A DNA stretch of 64,000 nucleotides from an uncultured Clostridia bacterium (GTDB lineage: Bacteria; Bacillota; Clostridia; Christensenellales; Aristaeellaceae). Below the pieces are notes generated by a model, which did not search any database, was not told the DNA's origin, and saw only the letters and a list, made by a program, of their open reading frames with translations. The DNA is taken from positions 1-64,000 of the forward strand of contig CALCUD010000030.1 in assembly GCA_937906775.1 (NCBI GenBank). The letters run 5' to 3'. Positions 8,385 through 16,518 of the stretch are shown here, piece after piece. The stretch's first letter is position 1. Every line of letters starts with the position of its first letter. The translations under genes were made by a program, and so were the position numbers.

Positions 8385-8914
8385 ACCTGCCCAATAAACT
8401 GAGTATTTTAAGAATATTCTGCATTCCCGTTATCGTCATTCTGTTCCTGATCCCCGCCCCGTGGTGCCGTTTTGCGGCAGCCGGCGCCTTTCTGCTGGCA
8501 TCGGTGACGGATTATCTGGACGGTCACATTGCAAGGAAAAACCATCTGGTCACGGATTTCGGTAAATTCATCGATCCTGTCGCAGATAAACTGCTGGTTC
8601 TTTCCACGCTGATCATGCTGATCCATACGCGTCAGATCCCCGCCTGGGTTCCTGTGATCATTCTGGCCCGCGAACTGTGCGTCGACGGACTCCGGATGAT
8701 CGCCGTCACCAAAGGAACCGTGATCGCAGCAGGTCCTCTCGGCAAGATCAAAACTGTGAGTCAGATGATCCTGATCCTGTATCTTCTGATTTTCGGCGCA
8801 TCCTTCTTTGAAAACTGGATCGCCGTTGTTCTGACCGGATGGGTCATTCTGATCACGATCCTCAGCGGGGTGGATTATTTCAGAAAAAATAAGTCCGTAT
8901 TTGAGACTATGTAA
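8381..8914 (+). CDS. pgsA: CDP-diacylglycerol-glycerol-3-phosphate 3-phosphatidyltransferase
   Basis: Membrane enzyme making phosphatidylglycerol phosphate from CDP-diacylglycerol and glycerol 3-phosphate, the first committed step to phosphatidylglycerol and cardiolipin. The 177-residue protein contains the full CDP-alcohol phosphotransferase motif D-G-x2-A-R-x8-G-x3-D-x3-D: DYLDGHIAR, then GKF and IDPVADK. About five hydrophobic segments follow the start MNLPNKLSILRIF, which is typical of PgsA. It overlaps rimO by 4 bases (ATGA), so the two are translated as a coupled pair. After its stop comes a gene-free region with DnaA-box-like sites before dnaN. Confidence 0.93.
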   Translation: MNLPNKLSILRIFCIPVIVILFLIPAPWCRFAAAGAFLLASVTDYLDGHIARKNHLVTDFGKFIDPVADKLLVLSTLIMLIHTRQIPAWVPVIILARELCVDGLRMIAVTKGTVIAAGPLGKIKTVSQMILILYLLIFGASFFENWIAVVLTGWVILITILSGVDYFRKNKSVFETM

Positions 8915-9268
8915 GGGTTCCCAATTTCCACAGAGATTTTTCAACAACCTGTTAACTCTGTGGAAAAGAATGAATAACTTTTTCCTTCGAATCCGCTTTT
9001 CCGCCGATTCCGGAAATTTTTCTCAGATTTCCTTCCTTTAGCAGCAGACGGGCCTTCCTGAAAAACAGGAAGTTTCCTGTGAAAGGAAAAACAGGATCCC
9101 GGATTTGTGGATAACTGCAAAATGATCCACAGTTTTTTACACAGGAAATTCTCCGTGAATTCAAGGCATCTTTCCTGTTTTCCACGGAATCAACAGTTCC
9201 TACTACTACGTCTATTATATGTATTTTAATAAGAGATCATCTGATCTCCGAACGGGAGGACGAAGCGT
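8915..9268. other. Intergenic DnaA-box cluster A before dnaN
   Basis: Gene-free stretch with one perfect DnaA box, TGTGGATAA at 9106-9114 (minus orientation), and near-matches at 8959-8967 (TGTGGAAAA) and 9123-9131 (TGATCCACA). TTTCCACAGAG (8925-8935) and CTCTGTGGAAA (8956-8966) form an 11-bp inverted repeat. In many Bacillota this position, between dnaA and dnaN, carries part of oriC; here the gene before it is pgsA instead. The dnaN ribosome-binding site GGGAGGA lies at 9254-9260. I could not settle on a promoter. Confidence 0.6.
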
Positions 9269-10384
9269 ATGATTTTCTCCATGAATTCCCAAGATCTGCT
9301 GGAAGGACTCAATACTGTCACCAGAGCTCTTTCCGCGAGACCGGCAAAGCAAATTCTGGAAGGCGTTCTGATCAATGCGTCCGATAACAGGGTTCAGCTG
9401 ACCTGTTCGGACGGGTCGCTGATCATTGAGTATACGAACGCTGCGGATATTCAGGAAGAAGGCGTTGCGGTACTTCCCGGCCGGTTGTTTAATGAAATGA
9501 TCAGGAAGATGCCGGGAGGAACTGTCAATGTGTCCGTTACGGATAACAGGACGGCCGTCATTCGCTGCATGAAAAACAGGAGTACTCTGTCTGTCATGAG
9601 CGCTTCGGAATATCCGGAAAACAATAAGATGAATTCCGGTTCCGTGATCAAAATTCCGCAGAATAAACTGAAAGATATGATCTCTCATGTTGTATTCGCC
9701 ATTGCAACGGATGAAAGCCGTCAGATCCTGACCGGATGTCTTCTCGAAGTCAGCAGAACCGAAGCGAGACTGGTTGCGCTGGACGGATTCAGAATGGCAC
9801 TGCAGAAGGTATTTCAGCCTTTCGAACTTCCTGAAGGAACAGATATGGTGAAAGCGATCATTCCAGGAAAAGTATTGAATGAACTGTCCAGGATCCTTCC
9901 TGATGACGAAGCTTTCTGCACAATGCTGGTAGAAAAAGGAAAAATGCAGTGTACTTTCGGGAATATCCGGCTGTCCACCGTTCTGCTCGCGGGCGAATAT
10001 GTGGATTATCGCAGGATCCTTCCAACCGAGTTTAAAACAGAAGCCATGGCTGACAGAAACACTGTGGAGGAAGCAATCGACCGTGCAAGCCTGATGGCGC
10101 GTGAAGGAAAAAACAATCTGATCAGAATGAGCTTCAAATCAGATATTCTGAAAATCACTTCCAACGCTGAACTGGGGAATGTAGAGGAAGAAATGGATAC
10201 GTCACTGATTGGTGACCCGATCGAGATCGCCTTCAACGCCAAATATATTATTGACGTGATCCGGAATGTTTCCGGCGATAAACTCTGCATGAAATTTAAT
10301 TCCAACGTTAGTCCCTGTGTTGTTGTTCCTCAGTCGGGAGACAGCTTTACCTATCTGATCCTTCCCGTCCGGGTATTCCAGTAA
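9269..10384 (+). CDS. dnaN: DNA polymerase III subunit beta (sliding clamp)
   Basis: Ring-shaped clamp that tethers the replicative polymerase to DNA. The 371-residue protein has the usual three-domain length and family landmarks: an N-terminal MIFSMNSQDLLEGLNTVTRA, then ILEGVLINA, LDGFRMALQK in the middle domain, and a C-terminus ending YLILPVRVFQ, which matches the family ending LxPVR. A GGGAGGA site lies 8 bases before the ATG. recF follows after 71 bases containing a hairpin. Its upstream neighbour is pgsA rather than dnaA, which is unusual. Base composition looks more AT-rich than in the flanking operons. Confidence 0.97.
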   Translation: MIFSMNSQDLLEGLNTVTRALSARPAKQILEGVLINASDNRVQLTCSDGSLIIEYTNAADIQEEGVAVLPGRLFNEMIRKMPGGTVNVSVTDNRTAVIRCMKNRSTLSVMSASEYPENNKMNSGSVIKIPQNKLKDMISHVVFAIATDESRQILTGCLLEVSRTEARLVALDGFRMALQKVFQPFELPEGTDMVKAIIPGKVLNELSRILPDDEAFCTMLVEKGKMQCTFGNIRLSTVLLAGEYVDYRRILPTEFKTEAMADRNTVEEAIDRASLMAREGKNNLIRMSFKSDILKITSNAELGNVEEEMDTSLIGDPIEIAFNAKYIIDVIRNVSGDKLCMKFNSNVSPCVVVPQSGDSFTYLILPVRVFQ

Positions 10385-10401
10385 TCAGGAAAAAGACAGA
10401 G

Positions 10402-10430
10402 CGGGAAAGCGTAAGCTTTCCCGTTTCTTA
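10402..10430 (+). terminator. Hairpin between dnaN and recF
   Basis: CGGGAAAGC-GTAA-GCTTTCCCG, a perfect 9-bp stem with a tetraloop at 10402-10423, followed by TTTCTT. It is a terminator or attenuator that would lower recF expression relative to dnaN. Confidence 0.7.
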
Positions 10431-10455
10431 TGAAATGAAGACAGGCAGACCGTAA

Positions 10456-11619
10456 ATGAGAATCGAAGAGATCAGGCTGAGAAATTTCAGAAATTATAAG
10501 GAACTGACATTCAGACCTCACGAAGGCATCAATCTGTTTTTCGGACAAAACGGATCCGGAAAAACAAATCTTCTTGAGGCCGTTCATTGCTGCGCTCTCG
10601 GAAAGAGTCACAGAGTGACCAATGATCAGAATCTGGTTCTGATCGGTGAAAAGACAGCTTTTTGTGGAATTTCCGTGAAAACAAATCTTGTCCGTCAGAA
10701 CATATCCCTGAGACTTCAGCCGGAAGAATCGCAAAAGAAACTGATCCAGATCGACGATAAAAAAATAAGAAAATTTTCAGAATTGATGGGATGTCTGCAG
10801 TGCGTGATCTTTTCTCCGGAGGATCTGGATCTGGTCAAGGAAGGTCCGGCTATCCGCCGGCGTTTTATCGATATGATGATCAGTCAGATCAGCCGCTCCT
10901 ATTTTATTGCGCTGCAGCAATACAGGCTTGCGATGGAACAGCGGAATATTCTGCTGAAAGAAATGAAAATGAACCGGCCTGTGGATCCGCGGATGCTGGA
11001 TGTATACGAACAGGCTATGGCTGTACCTGCCGGGATGATCATTACGGAAAGAAAGAAAATCATCGGCATTTTATCGGATAAAGCGCTGCAGACATACAGA
11101 ACGATCAGCGGAAGCAAAGAAGAAGATTTTTCAGTACATTATCAGTCAATCTTCAGAGATAAGAAATTACCTGAGGATGAGATCATTCAGATGCTGAAAA
11201 ACAATCGTGAAGACGATGTGAAATACGGGATGACTTCATGCGGTCCTCACCGGGATGATCTCGTTTTGACTCTGAACAGAAAAAATATGAAAATGTTCGC
11301 ATCTCAGGGGCAGGTAAGGACGGCCGCGTTAAGTATGAAACTGGCACAGATGAAAGTACTGAAGGATCTGTCCGGCGAATATCCGGTTTTATTGCTCGAC
11401 GATGTCATGAGCGAGTTGGATGTTTCACGACGTATGCATTTACTGGAAGAAATAGATCACATGCAGACATTTATTACCTGTACGGATGAAAGTGACCTGT
11501 CCGACTGTTCCGATAAAAGGGTCTATCATGTGATTTCAGATCAGGGAAAAGCGCATATCGATGTGATTCATTCAGGATCAGAGCAGATCGCGGTCATGGA
11601 AGAACCGGACTTTTCGTAA
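10456..11619 (+). CDS. recF: DNA replication and repair protein RecF
   Basis: SMC-like ATPase that helps load RecA on gapped DNA. The 387-residue protein starts MRIEEIRLRNFRNYKEL, with Walker A GQNGSGKTN near residue 35. Further landmarks are VIFSPEDLDLVKEGPAIRRR, the signature-region motif FASQGQVRTAALSMKLAQ, and Walker B VLLLDDVMSELD. Length and order are normal. The ATG at 10456 matches the universal MxIxxxxLxNFRNY start but has only a weak ribosome-binding site, in keeping with low RecF levels. A parS site begins four bases after the stop and a terminator follows at 11661. Confidence 0.96.
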   Translation: MRIEEIRLRNFRNYKELTFRPHEGINLFFGQNGSGKTNLLEAVHCCALGKSHRVTNDQNLVLIGEKTAFCGISVKTNLVRQNISLRLQPEESQKKLIQIDDKKIRKFSELMGCLQCVIFSPEDLDLVKEGPAIRRRFIDMMISQISRSYFIALQQYRLAMEQRNILLKEMKMNRPVDPRMLDVYEQAMAVPAGMIITERKKIIGILSDKALQTYRTISGSKEEDFSVHYQSIFRDKKLPEDEIIQMLKNNREDDVKYGMTSCGPHRDDLVLTLNRKNMKMFASQGQVRTAALSMKLAQMKVLKDLSGEYPVLLLDDVMSELDVSRRMHLLEEIDHMQTFITCTDESDLSDCSDKRVYHVISDQGKAHIDVIHSGSEQIAVMEEPDFS

Positions 11620-11622
11620 AAT

Positions 11623-11638
11623 TGTTTCACGTGAAACA
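11623..11638. other. parS centromere site 1
   Basis: TGTTTCACGTGAAACA, a perfect 16-bp match to the conserved bacterial parS sequence bound by ParB (Spo0J). It starts four bases after the recF stop. parS sites concentrate near the chromosome origin. Confidence 0.92.
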
Positions 11639-11660
11639 TTGTCCGCATGATTTTTAAAAT

Positions 11661-11687
11661 GAAACCTGATCAGGGTTTCTTTTTTTA
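11661..11687 (+). terminator. Intrinsic terminator after recF
   Basis: GAAACC...GGTTTC stem with an inner CCTGATCAGG palindrome at 11661-11679, followed by a run of eight T residues. Confidence 0.8.
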
Positions 11688-12685
11688 AAGAAAATTCAGA
11701 CAACAACGGAAAAGAAAACGGTCAGTTTCTATGAAACAGAATCCGAAGCCGGTTTTTCTTTTCAGAATAACGTGAATATGATCGAAAGATAAAATCAGTC
11801 TGCAGGATGATATTGATTTAAGCAAATAAAAAATTAAACTTTGAGATTCAGTATGTCTGGCACGGGCAATTATCCGGCGGTATAAATGCAAATCAAGCCC
11901 TGACAGCGGGAAGATTCAACCGGACGGCAAGGGTGTCCTTCGTAAGATCTATGATCTGAAGAAAGTAAAAAAGCAAAGTTCCGTGCTCTCAAACAGAAAT
12001 ATTTTTATCGAAACGAAACAGAGCAGATGCAGACGCGACACAGATTAAATTGATACTGCCCGGACTCTGTTATATAAAGGCGGCTGTATTGAACGAAGGT
12101 TATTGCACTATTCTGCGCGGAGATCTGTGAACTCAGCACTGAATGATATCATCTGTGACGCAAACATCATTGAGCTCACAGAAATCACTTCTGGACACAG
12201 CACCGATGAGGCCGGTGAAATCTGACGGAACGATCAATCCGGCGATACCTGTTTATGCAAAATGTCAGAGATTATTCATGATGGCAGCAGTTGCTCAATT
12301 GGAAAGGTCTGTCAGAGAACAAATGAGTGACTGGAGGTGCGACAGGATCGATGAATTTATCGATAATTCCGATCCGTCATACTGTTGTAAACGTCGATTG
12401 TACTACTGCTTGCGAGACCGCATGAGCCGTGGTACGGGAGGAAGGAGCCAGTTATCATTCCTGCCTGAAAGATTCCGCACGGTATATGATGGTTGCTGAA
12501 AAGGAGAACTTTAGAGGAAACGAATCTACACAGAAATGCATATATGCCGTACGGAAATGATCATACAGGATCGAATGATCATGTATATTGAAAAACACAG
12601 GATTGCCATTACTCCTGATTGCAAATCAAAACAGGCGGCACAGGATCATAATATGTTCTGTATGCAGGATCATCTGTAAGCCGGT

Positions 12686-12701
12686 TGTTTCACGTGAAAC
12701 A
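12686..12701. other. parS centromere site 2
   Basis: Second perfect TGTTTCACGTGAAACA, 1,063 bases from the first and about 190 bases before DnaA-box cluster B. Confidence 0.92.
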
Positions 12702-12892
12702 TGAGGCAGCTCTCCGGATGGATCCGTTTGCCGGAAAGAGATCATCACATCTGATCCGTGAACGGTTACCTGAACGACAGATCATTCCCGGATGACTGAA
12801 GTCATATTGATCCGGAATCGGAATAATTCATGAAAATTGATTCGACCGGCGAACAGATTGCCAAGGACAGGAACAGAGACTTGTCCGGAAAA

Positions 12893-13047
12893 CTGTCCAC
12901 AGGTTATGCACACTCCAAAAGCCTTATATTTCAACGGTTTGAGAGTATAATCAACAAGAATGTGTGGATTACGCCAAAGTTATCCACAACCGTTCAAAGG
13001 GTTGAAATTCTTGATTGCAGATCACGGTGTGGAGAAAGTGTGGACAG
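12893..13047. other. Candidate oriC core: DnaA-box cluster B
   Basis: Seven DnaA-box-like 9-mers lie within 155 bases. TTATCCACA (12980-12988) is perfect, and TTATGCACA (12904-12912) fits the relaxed TTATNCACA consensus. Near-matches in minus orientation are at 12963-12971 and 13028-13036. Weaker ones are at 12893-12901 (plus) and 13039-13047 (minus). A 15-base imperfect inverted repeat, ATTTCAACGGTTTGA (12928-12942) against TCAAAGGGTTGAAAT (12994-13008), brackets an AT-rich stretch and the strongest boxes. This is the best candidate for the DnaA-binding core of the origin. Confidence 0.7.
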
Positions 13048-13135
13048 GACAGATGAAAGATATGTCTAAACCGGAGTGTTACATAACAGGAACTTTCCGG
13101 AAAGAAGAAACTTCATGATCTGTTTCTTTTCTTGC

Positions 13136-13164
13136 TTGACACATACGGATCCTCAGATTAAACT
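13136..13164 (+). promoter_or_regulatory. Promoter of the DUF1858 gene
   Basis: TTGACA (13136-13141), 17-base spacer, TAAACT (13159-13164), 36 bases before the start codon. Confidence 0.75.
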
Positions 13165-13200
13165 GTATCCTGAAATCGGGAAGGAAAGGAATGGAAGATC

Positions 13201-13404
13201 ATGACTGTTGAAAAGAGTATGAGTCTGGGTGAAGTTTTATCAGCGTATCCCGGAACGGCCCGTGTTTTTATGGAATTCGGAATGCACTGTCTGGGTTGTC
13301 CTCACGCGACAGCAGAATCCATTGAAATGGCCTGCGCAGCTCACGGCGCCAATGCCGACGAACTGGTCGATCAACTGAACGCCTGGATCGCGGAAAATAA
13401 CTGA
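13201..13404 (+). CDS. DUF1858-domain small protein
   Basis: A 67-residue cytoplasmic protein starting MTVEKSMSLGEVLSAYPG, with FMEFGMHCLGCPHATAESIE in the middle. The CxxC (HCLGCPHA) and the layout match the DUF1858/ScdA_N-type domain. That domain also occurs at the N-terminus of iron-sulfur repair proteins and beside hybrid-cluster proteins. Its biochemical role is unknown; binding of a metal or redox group by the cysteine pair is a reasonable guess. It is a single-gene unit with a strong promoter, an AGGAAAGGA site and its own terminator. It sits between two groups of DnaA boxes. Confidence 0.82.
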   Translation: MTVEKSMSLGEVLSAYPGTARVFMEFGMHCLGCPHATAESIEMACAAHGANADELVDQLNAWIAENN

Positions 13405-13420
13405 TCAGAACCCTGAAAGA

Positions 13421-13459
13421 AAAGCCCTTCCGGAGAATTTTCCGGAAGGGCTTTTTCTT
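13421..13459 (+). terminator. Strong terminator after the DUF1858 gene
   Basis: AAAGCCCTTCCGGA and TCCGGAAGGGCTTT form a 14-bp stem with a 4-base loop, followed by TTTCTTT. Confidence 0.92.
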
Positions 13460-13461
13460 TG

Positions 13462-13602
13462 AAGTTATCCACAACCTTCAAAGTATTGATTTTGTTGAGC
13501 CAATCGTCGGTATTTTTCCGAAATCCGCATAAAATAAGGGTTTTTAGCCTTCCACAGGAACGAATTCACAACGTTGTTTATAAGTGGATAATCTGTGGAA
13601 AA
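13462..13602. other. DnaA-box cluster C
   Basis: Perfect TTATCCACA at 13465-13473, with minus-oriented near-matches AGTGGATAA (13583-13591) and TGTGGAAAA (13594-13602). The 15-base string AAGTTATCCACAACC at 13462-13476 repeats exactly the one at 12977-12991 in cluster B. In both places TTCAAAG follows, after one extra base in cluster B. The cluster sits in the convergent gap between the DUF1858 gene and the MBL-fold gene. Confidence 0.6.
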
Positions 13603-13655
13603 CTTGTTGAAAATCTTGAAATACAATGCGTAACGGGGACGCGGAGCCTGCCGGA

Positions 13656-14615
13656 TCAATCCTTTTGATCGGGAGAAACAGGAACCGTATCTTCATGATC
13701 GGAATCAACCGGAAGAGAAACCGGGAGATCGGATTCACTGAAAGGATCGTCTTCAAAGGAAGGCATACTGTTTTCAGGCTCCCCTTCTGCCTGACCGGTT
13801 ACCGGACTGTTTGAAGAAGCGGCAGGATCGTTCGCCGACGGTTCAGGAACTTCATCGGTATTGGAGAATGAAATATCAATGTAATCATCGCTGCCTACGG
13901 AAACATAAATGGTATCCCCGTAACCCGGCATTGCCAGTACTTCCGTAGTCCGACAGGAGGCTGTTCTTGCGTATTCGATGGCGGTATCGGCCCGGTGAAA
14001 ATAATGCATCGGGATCATCAGCCTGGGTTTCACGCTGAGGATAAAATAATTAGCGCCGGCATCATACATATTTCCCTGACGCGGATCGACCGGGAAAAAC
14101 GCGATATCAATTTTCTCGGCGGACAGGGGCGAAACGGCCTTTCTGAACTCTTCTTCGGCTTCATCAATCTCTTTCATGGTGGATTCTTCGCGCCAGTGCC
14201 AGAAATTCAGATCGCCCGCGTGGAAGACACGGAAACCGGAAATATCAACAAGGAAAGAAACGCCCAAATCGGTGGAGTCAAACGCGGAAACGGTCAATCC
14301 CTCTTCGAGGGTGATGGTATCTCCGGGAGCCATCCGGCGGCCTCTGGTTCCGACAGGCATATCAGAGGAGACGATATAGGAAACATTTCCCCAGTCTTTC
14401 CATGTGAAAACGACAGGGTCCATATGATCGATGTGTTCGTGCGAGATAAACACATATACCGCCCGCCGGGAGCGGATATCCTCCTCGCTGAGCTGGATCT
14501 GTTCTGTCAGTTCCCCTTCTTCTCCGCGCCAATAATCGAAAACAAGAAGTATATCGTTAAATGAAACAGAAAAACCGCTGTGATAAAAATGTTTGATTGT
14601 CAGGTTCAGATTCAC
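13656..14615 (-). CDS. MBL-fold metallohydrolase with acidic C-terminal tail
   Basis: Metallo-beta-lactamase-fold protein of about 319 residues, closest in feel to the UlaG/YtnP-like L-ascorbate lactonase group. The metal-binding motif SHEHIDHMDP lies near residue 57. FHAGDLNFWHW and IPMHYFHRAD supply the later His/Asp ligands. After about residue 245 the sequence becomes a low-complexity, Pro/Ser/Asp/Glu-rich tail likely to be disordered. The substrate is unknown. I chose GTG at 14615 because GGAGGT lies 10 bases upstream; an in-frame GTG at 14627 is too close to that site. No signal peptide is seen. A good promoter lies at 14729-14757. Confidence 0.75.
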   Translation of the reverse strand: MNLNLTIKHFYHSGFSVSFNDILLVFDYWRGEEGELTEQIQLSEEDIRSRRAVYVFISHEHIDHMDPVVFTWKDWGNVSYIVSSDMPVGTRGRRMAPGDTITLEEGLTVSAFDSTDLGVSFLVDISGFRVFHAGDLNFWHWREESTMKEIDEAEEEFRKAVSPLSAEKIDIAFFPVDPRQGNMYDAGANYFILSVKPRLMIPMHYFHRADTAIEYARTASCRTTEVLAMPGYGDTIYVSVGSDDYIDISFSNTDEVPEPSANDPAASSNSPVTGQAEGEPENSMPSFEDDPFSESDLPVSLPVDSDHEDTVPVSPDQKD

Positions 14616-14728
14616 CGGAACGCGCACCTCCGCACCCTATACCTGCAAAGGCAAGGGAGACCAAATGTCAGAATAATATCTATCATTAAGCCGCCCGGGT
14701 GGAAAGCGGCGGAAATACAACTTTGCGC

Positions 14729-14757
14729 ATTTTAACACGTGTTTCCCACTTTGTCAA
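14729..14757 (-). promoter_or_regulatory. Promoter of the MBL-fold gene
   Basis: Minus strand: TTGACA (14752-14757), 17-base spacer, TAAAAT (14729-14734); leader of about 105 bases. Confidence 0.8.
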
Positions 14758-14840
14758 ATTTCAGGTCCCAAAATAAAAAACACAGCAGATAAAAACGGGA
14801 TATTCGGACACAATTTTGGTTCTGTTTCCCCACAAAAACA

Positions 14841-14875
14841 AAAAAAGGGGTCAAATGTCGTGCGACATCTGACCC
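14841..14875 (-). terminator. Terminator after the isomerase-like gene
   Basis: Minus strand: GGGTCAGATGTCG and GACATTTGACCC form a 13-bp stem with one mismatch, followed by CTTTTTTT. Confidence 0.88.
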
Positions 14876-14889
14876 GGAAAATACGGTGA

Positions 14890-16374
14890 TTATGCCCAGG
14901 GATTCTCGGTGGGATAGGGCAGCGTTTTGGGCTGGTTGTAAGCGATATCCTGAATGCCGAGATACTTGAATACTTCGAACAGCTGCTTGGCGCAGTGAGC
15001 GAAAGCAACGGCACCGTGATGCGGATAGCGCTTCTGAACCAGAACATGGCGGTAGAAACGGTCCATTTCCTTGATAGCGAAAACGCCGATTCCGCCGAAG
15101 GACTGCGTCGCAACGGGAAGAACTTCGCCTTCCGCAATATAGGAGCGGAGATTGCCTTCGCTGTCGCACTGCAGACGGTAGAAGGTGATGGGGCTCGCGG
15201 CGATGTCGCCTTCGAGGGTACCGCGGCTGATGTCGGGTTCGCTGCCGGCGGGCTCGAGCACGCGGTGCTGGATCAGCTGATACTTCACAGCGCGATCGGC
15301 GCACATTTTGCAGCTGGGGGTATTGCCGCAATGGAAGCCCATGAAGGTCTCCGTCAGGCGGTAATCGAACTTGCCCTTGATATCCGCGTCATAGATGTAT
15401 TCGGGAACGCTGTTGTTGATATCCAGCAGGGTGACCGCGTCGCCGGTCAGGCAGGCACCGATATATTCGCTGACAGCACCGTAGATATCCACTTCGCAGG
15501 CGACAGGGATGCCGCGGCTGGCAAGACGGCTGTTGACGTAGCAGGGCTCAAATCCGAACTGGGACGGGAAAGCCGGCCAGCATTTATCGGCGAACACGAC
15601 ATATTCGCGCGCGCCCTTGTGATTCTCGGCCCAATCCAGCAGCGTCAGTTCAAACTGCGCCATGCGGGCATTCAGATCGGGATAATATTTGCCTTCGCCC
15701 ATTTCCTTGGCCATATCTTCGCAGATGGCGGGAATGCGGGGATCATCGGCGTGCTCTTTGTAGCTGACCAGAAGATCGAGTTCGCTGTTTTCTTCGATCT
15801 CGATGCCCAGTTCGTAGAGGCCCTTGATGGGGGCATTGCAGGCGAAGAAGTCCTGGGGACGGGGCCCGAAGGTGATGACTTTCAGATTTTTCAGACCGAC
15901 GATAACGCGGGCGATCGGAATGAATTCGGCGATCTTGTCAGCCAGCTCATCCGCGTTGCCGACGGGATATTCGGGGATATAGCCCTTCAGGTGGCGCATA
16001 CCGAGGTTGTAGGAGCAGTTCAGCATGCCGCAATAGGCGTCGCCGCGGCCGTTGATCATATCTCCGTCACCTTCGGCGGCGGCTACGAACATCACGGGGC
16101 CGTCGAAATACTTCGCGATAAGGGTCTCGGGAGTTTCGGGACCGAAGTTGCCGAGGAAAACGCAGGCGGCGTTGCAGCCGTTGGCTTTGAGCTCTTCAAC
16201 AGCTTTCAGCATGTCTTTTTCGTTTTCAACGGTGGTTTTGATCTCAACGAAATTCAGTTCTTTCTGTCCGCACTTGGCAGCAATGGCGGCACGGCGCTTT
16301 TCGCTCAGCGCAATGGGGAAACAGTCGCGGGAAACCGCGACAAGACCAAGCTTGATCACGGGGATATTGGCCAT
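14890..16374 (-). CDS. L-fucose/L-arabinose isomerase-like protein (COG2407 type)
   Basis: Predicted cytoplasmic sugar isomerase of 494 residues starting MANIPVIKLGLVAVSRDCFP. It has the family traits of a segment NAACVFLGNFGPETP, an acidic VACEVDIYGAVSEYIG, TLLDINNSVPEY, and a late GFHCGNTPSC. In relatives acidic and histidine residues bind a divalent metal and a ketose is converted to an aldose. The exact sugar cannot be read from sequence. The ATG at 16374 follows AAAGGAGGA; the longer frame to 16437 would include promoter sequence. It is a single-gene unit divergent from gap, with its own promoter and terminator. High expression is suggested by the strong ribosome-binding site. Confidence 0.75.
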   Translation of the reverse strand: MANIPVIKLGLVAVSRDCFPIALSEKRRAAIAAKCGQKELNFVEIKTTVENEKDMLKAVEELKANGCNAACVFLGNFGPETPETLIAKYFDGPVMFVAAAEGDGDMINGRGDAYCGMLNCSYNLGMRHLKGYIPEYPVGNADELADKIAEFIPIARVIVGLKNLKVITFGPRPQDFFACNAPIKGLYELGIEIEENSELDLLVSYKEHADDPRIPAICEDMAKEMGEGKYYPDLNARMAQFELTLLDWAENHKGAREYVVFADKCWPAFPSQFGFEPCYVNSRLASRGIPVACEVDIYGAVSEYIGACLTGDAVTLLDINNSVPEYIYDADIKGKFDYRLTETFMGFHCGNTPSCKMCADRAVKYQLIQHRVLEPAGSEPDISRGTLEGDIAASPITFYRLQCDSEGNLRSYIAEGEVLPVATQSFGGIGVFAIKEMDRFYRHVLVQKRYPHHGAVAFAHCAKQLFEVFKYLGIQDIAYNQPKTLPYPTENPWA

Positions 16375-16401
16375 AAGACACAGTCCTCCTTTAAATAATC
16401 G

Positions 16402-16415
16402 GTTGTTCGCACAAC
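16402..16415. promoter_or_regulatory. Small inverted repeat in the isomerase leader
   Basis: GTTGT-TCGC-ACAAC lies between the isomerase promoter and its ribosome-binding site, a possible operator for a repressor. Confidence 0.3.
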
Positions 16416-16427
16416 TACCTATGATAT

Positions 16428-16456
16428 AGAGTATCACCGGATGTCCCTTTCGTCAA
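16428..16456 (-). promoter_or_regulatory. Promoter of the isomerase-like gene
   Basis: Minus strand: TTGACG (16451-16456), 17-base spacer, TACTCT (16428-16433). Confidence 0.6.
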
Positions 16457-16518
16457 TGTTTTTTCACGGTTTCACCAACTTTGACAAAATTTTCTCAATT
16501 TTGGACTGAAAAGGCAAA

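Larger units (their letters stand above)
11620..13135. other. Long gene-free origin-like region with two parS sites and DnaA boxes
   Basis: About 1.5 kb between recF and the promoter of the DUF1858 gene. No reading frame here resembles a known protein. The two longest (68 residues minus at 11685-11891; 118 residues plus at 12143-12499) lack clear ribosome-binding sites and recognisable motifs. The stretch holds the recF terminator, parS sites at 11623 and 12686, and DnaA-box cluster B at 12893-13047. Between 11,700 and 12,650 I see no convincing structure; decayed coding sequence is possible but I cannot identify it. Confidence 0.6.

Noticed and set aside
12143..12499. 118-residue frame in the origin region as a possible gene
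   Set aside because: No ribosome-binding site, no recognisable motif, and composition unlike the neighbours. I looked for transposase, DnaA and RpmH likeness and found none, so I left it as unassigned.
14731..14745. AACACGTGTTTC as a third parS site
   Set aside because: It shares only the central ACGTG with parS and lacks the flanking TGTTTC/GAAACA symmetry.
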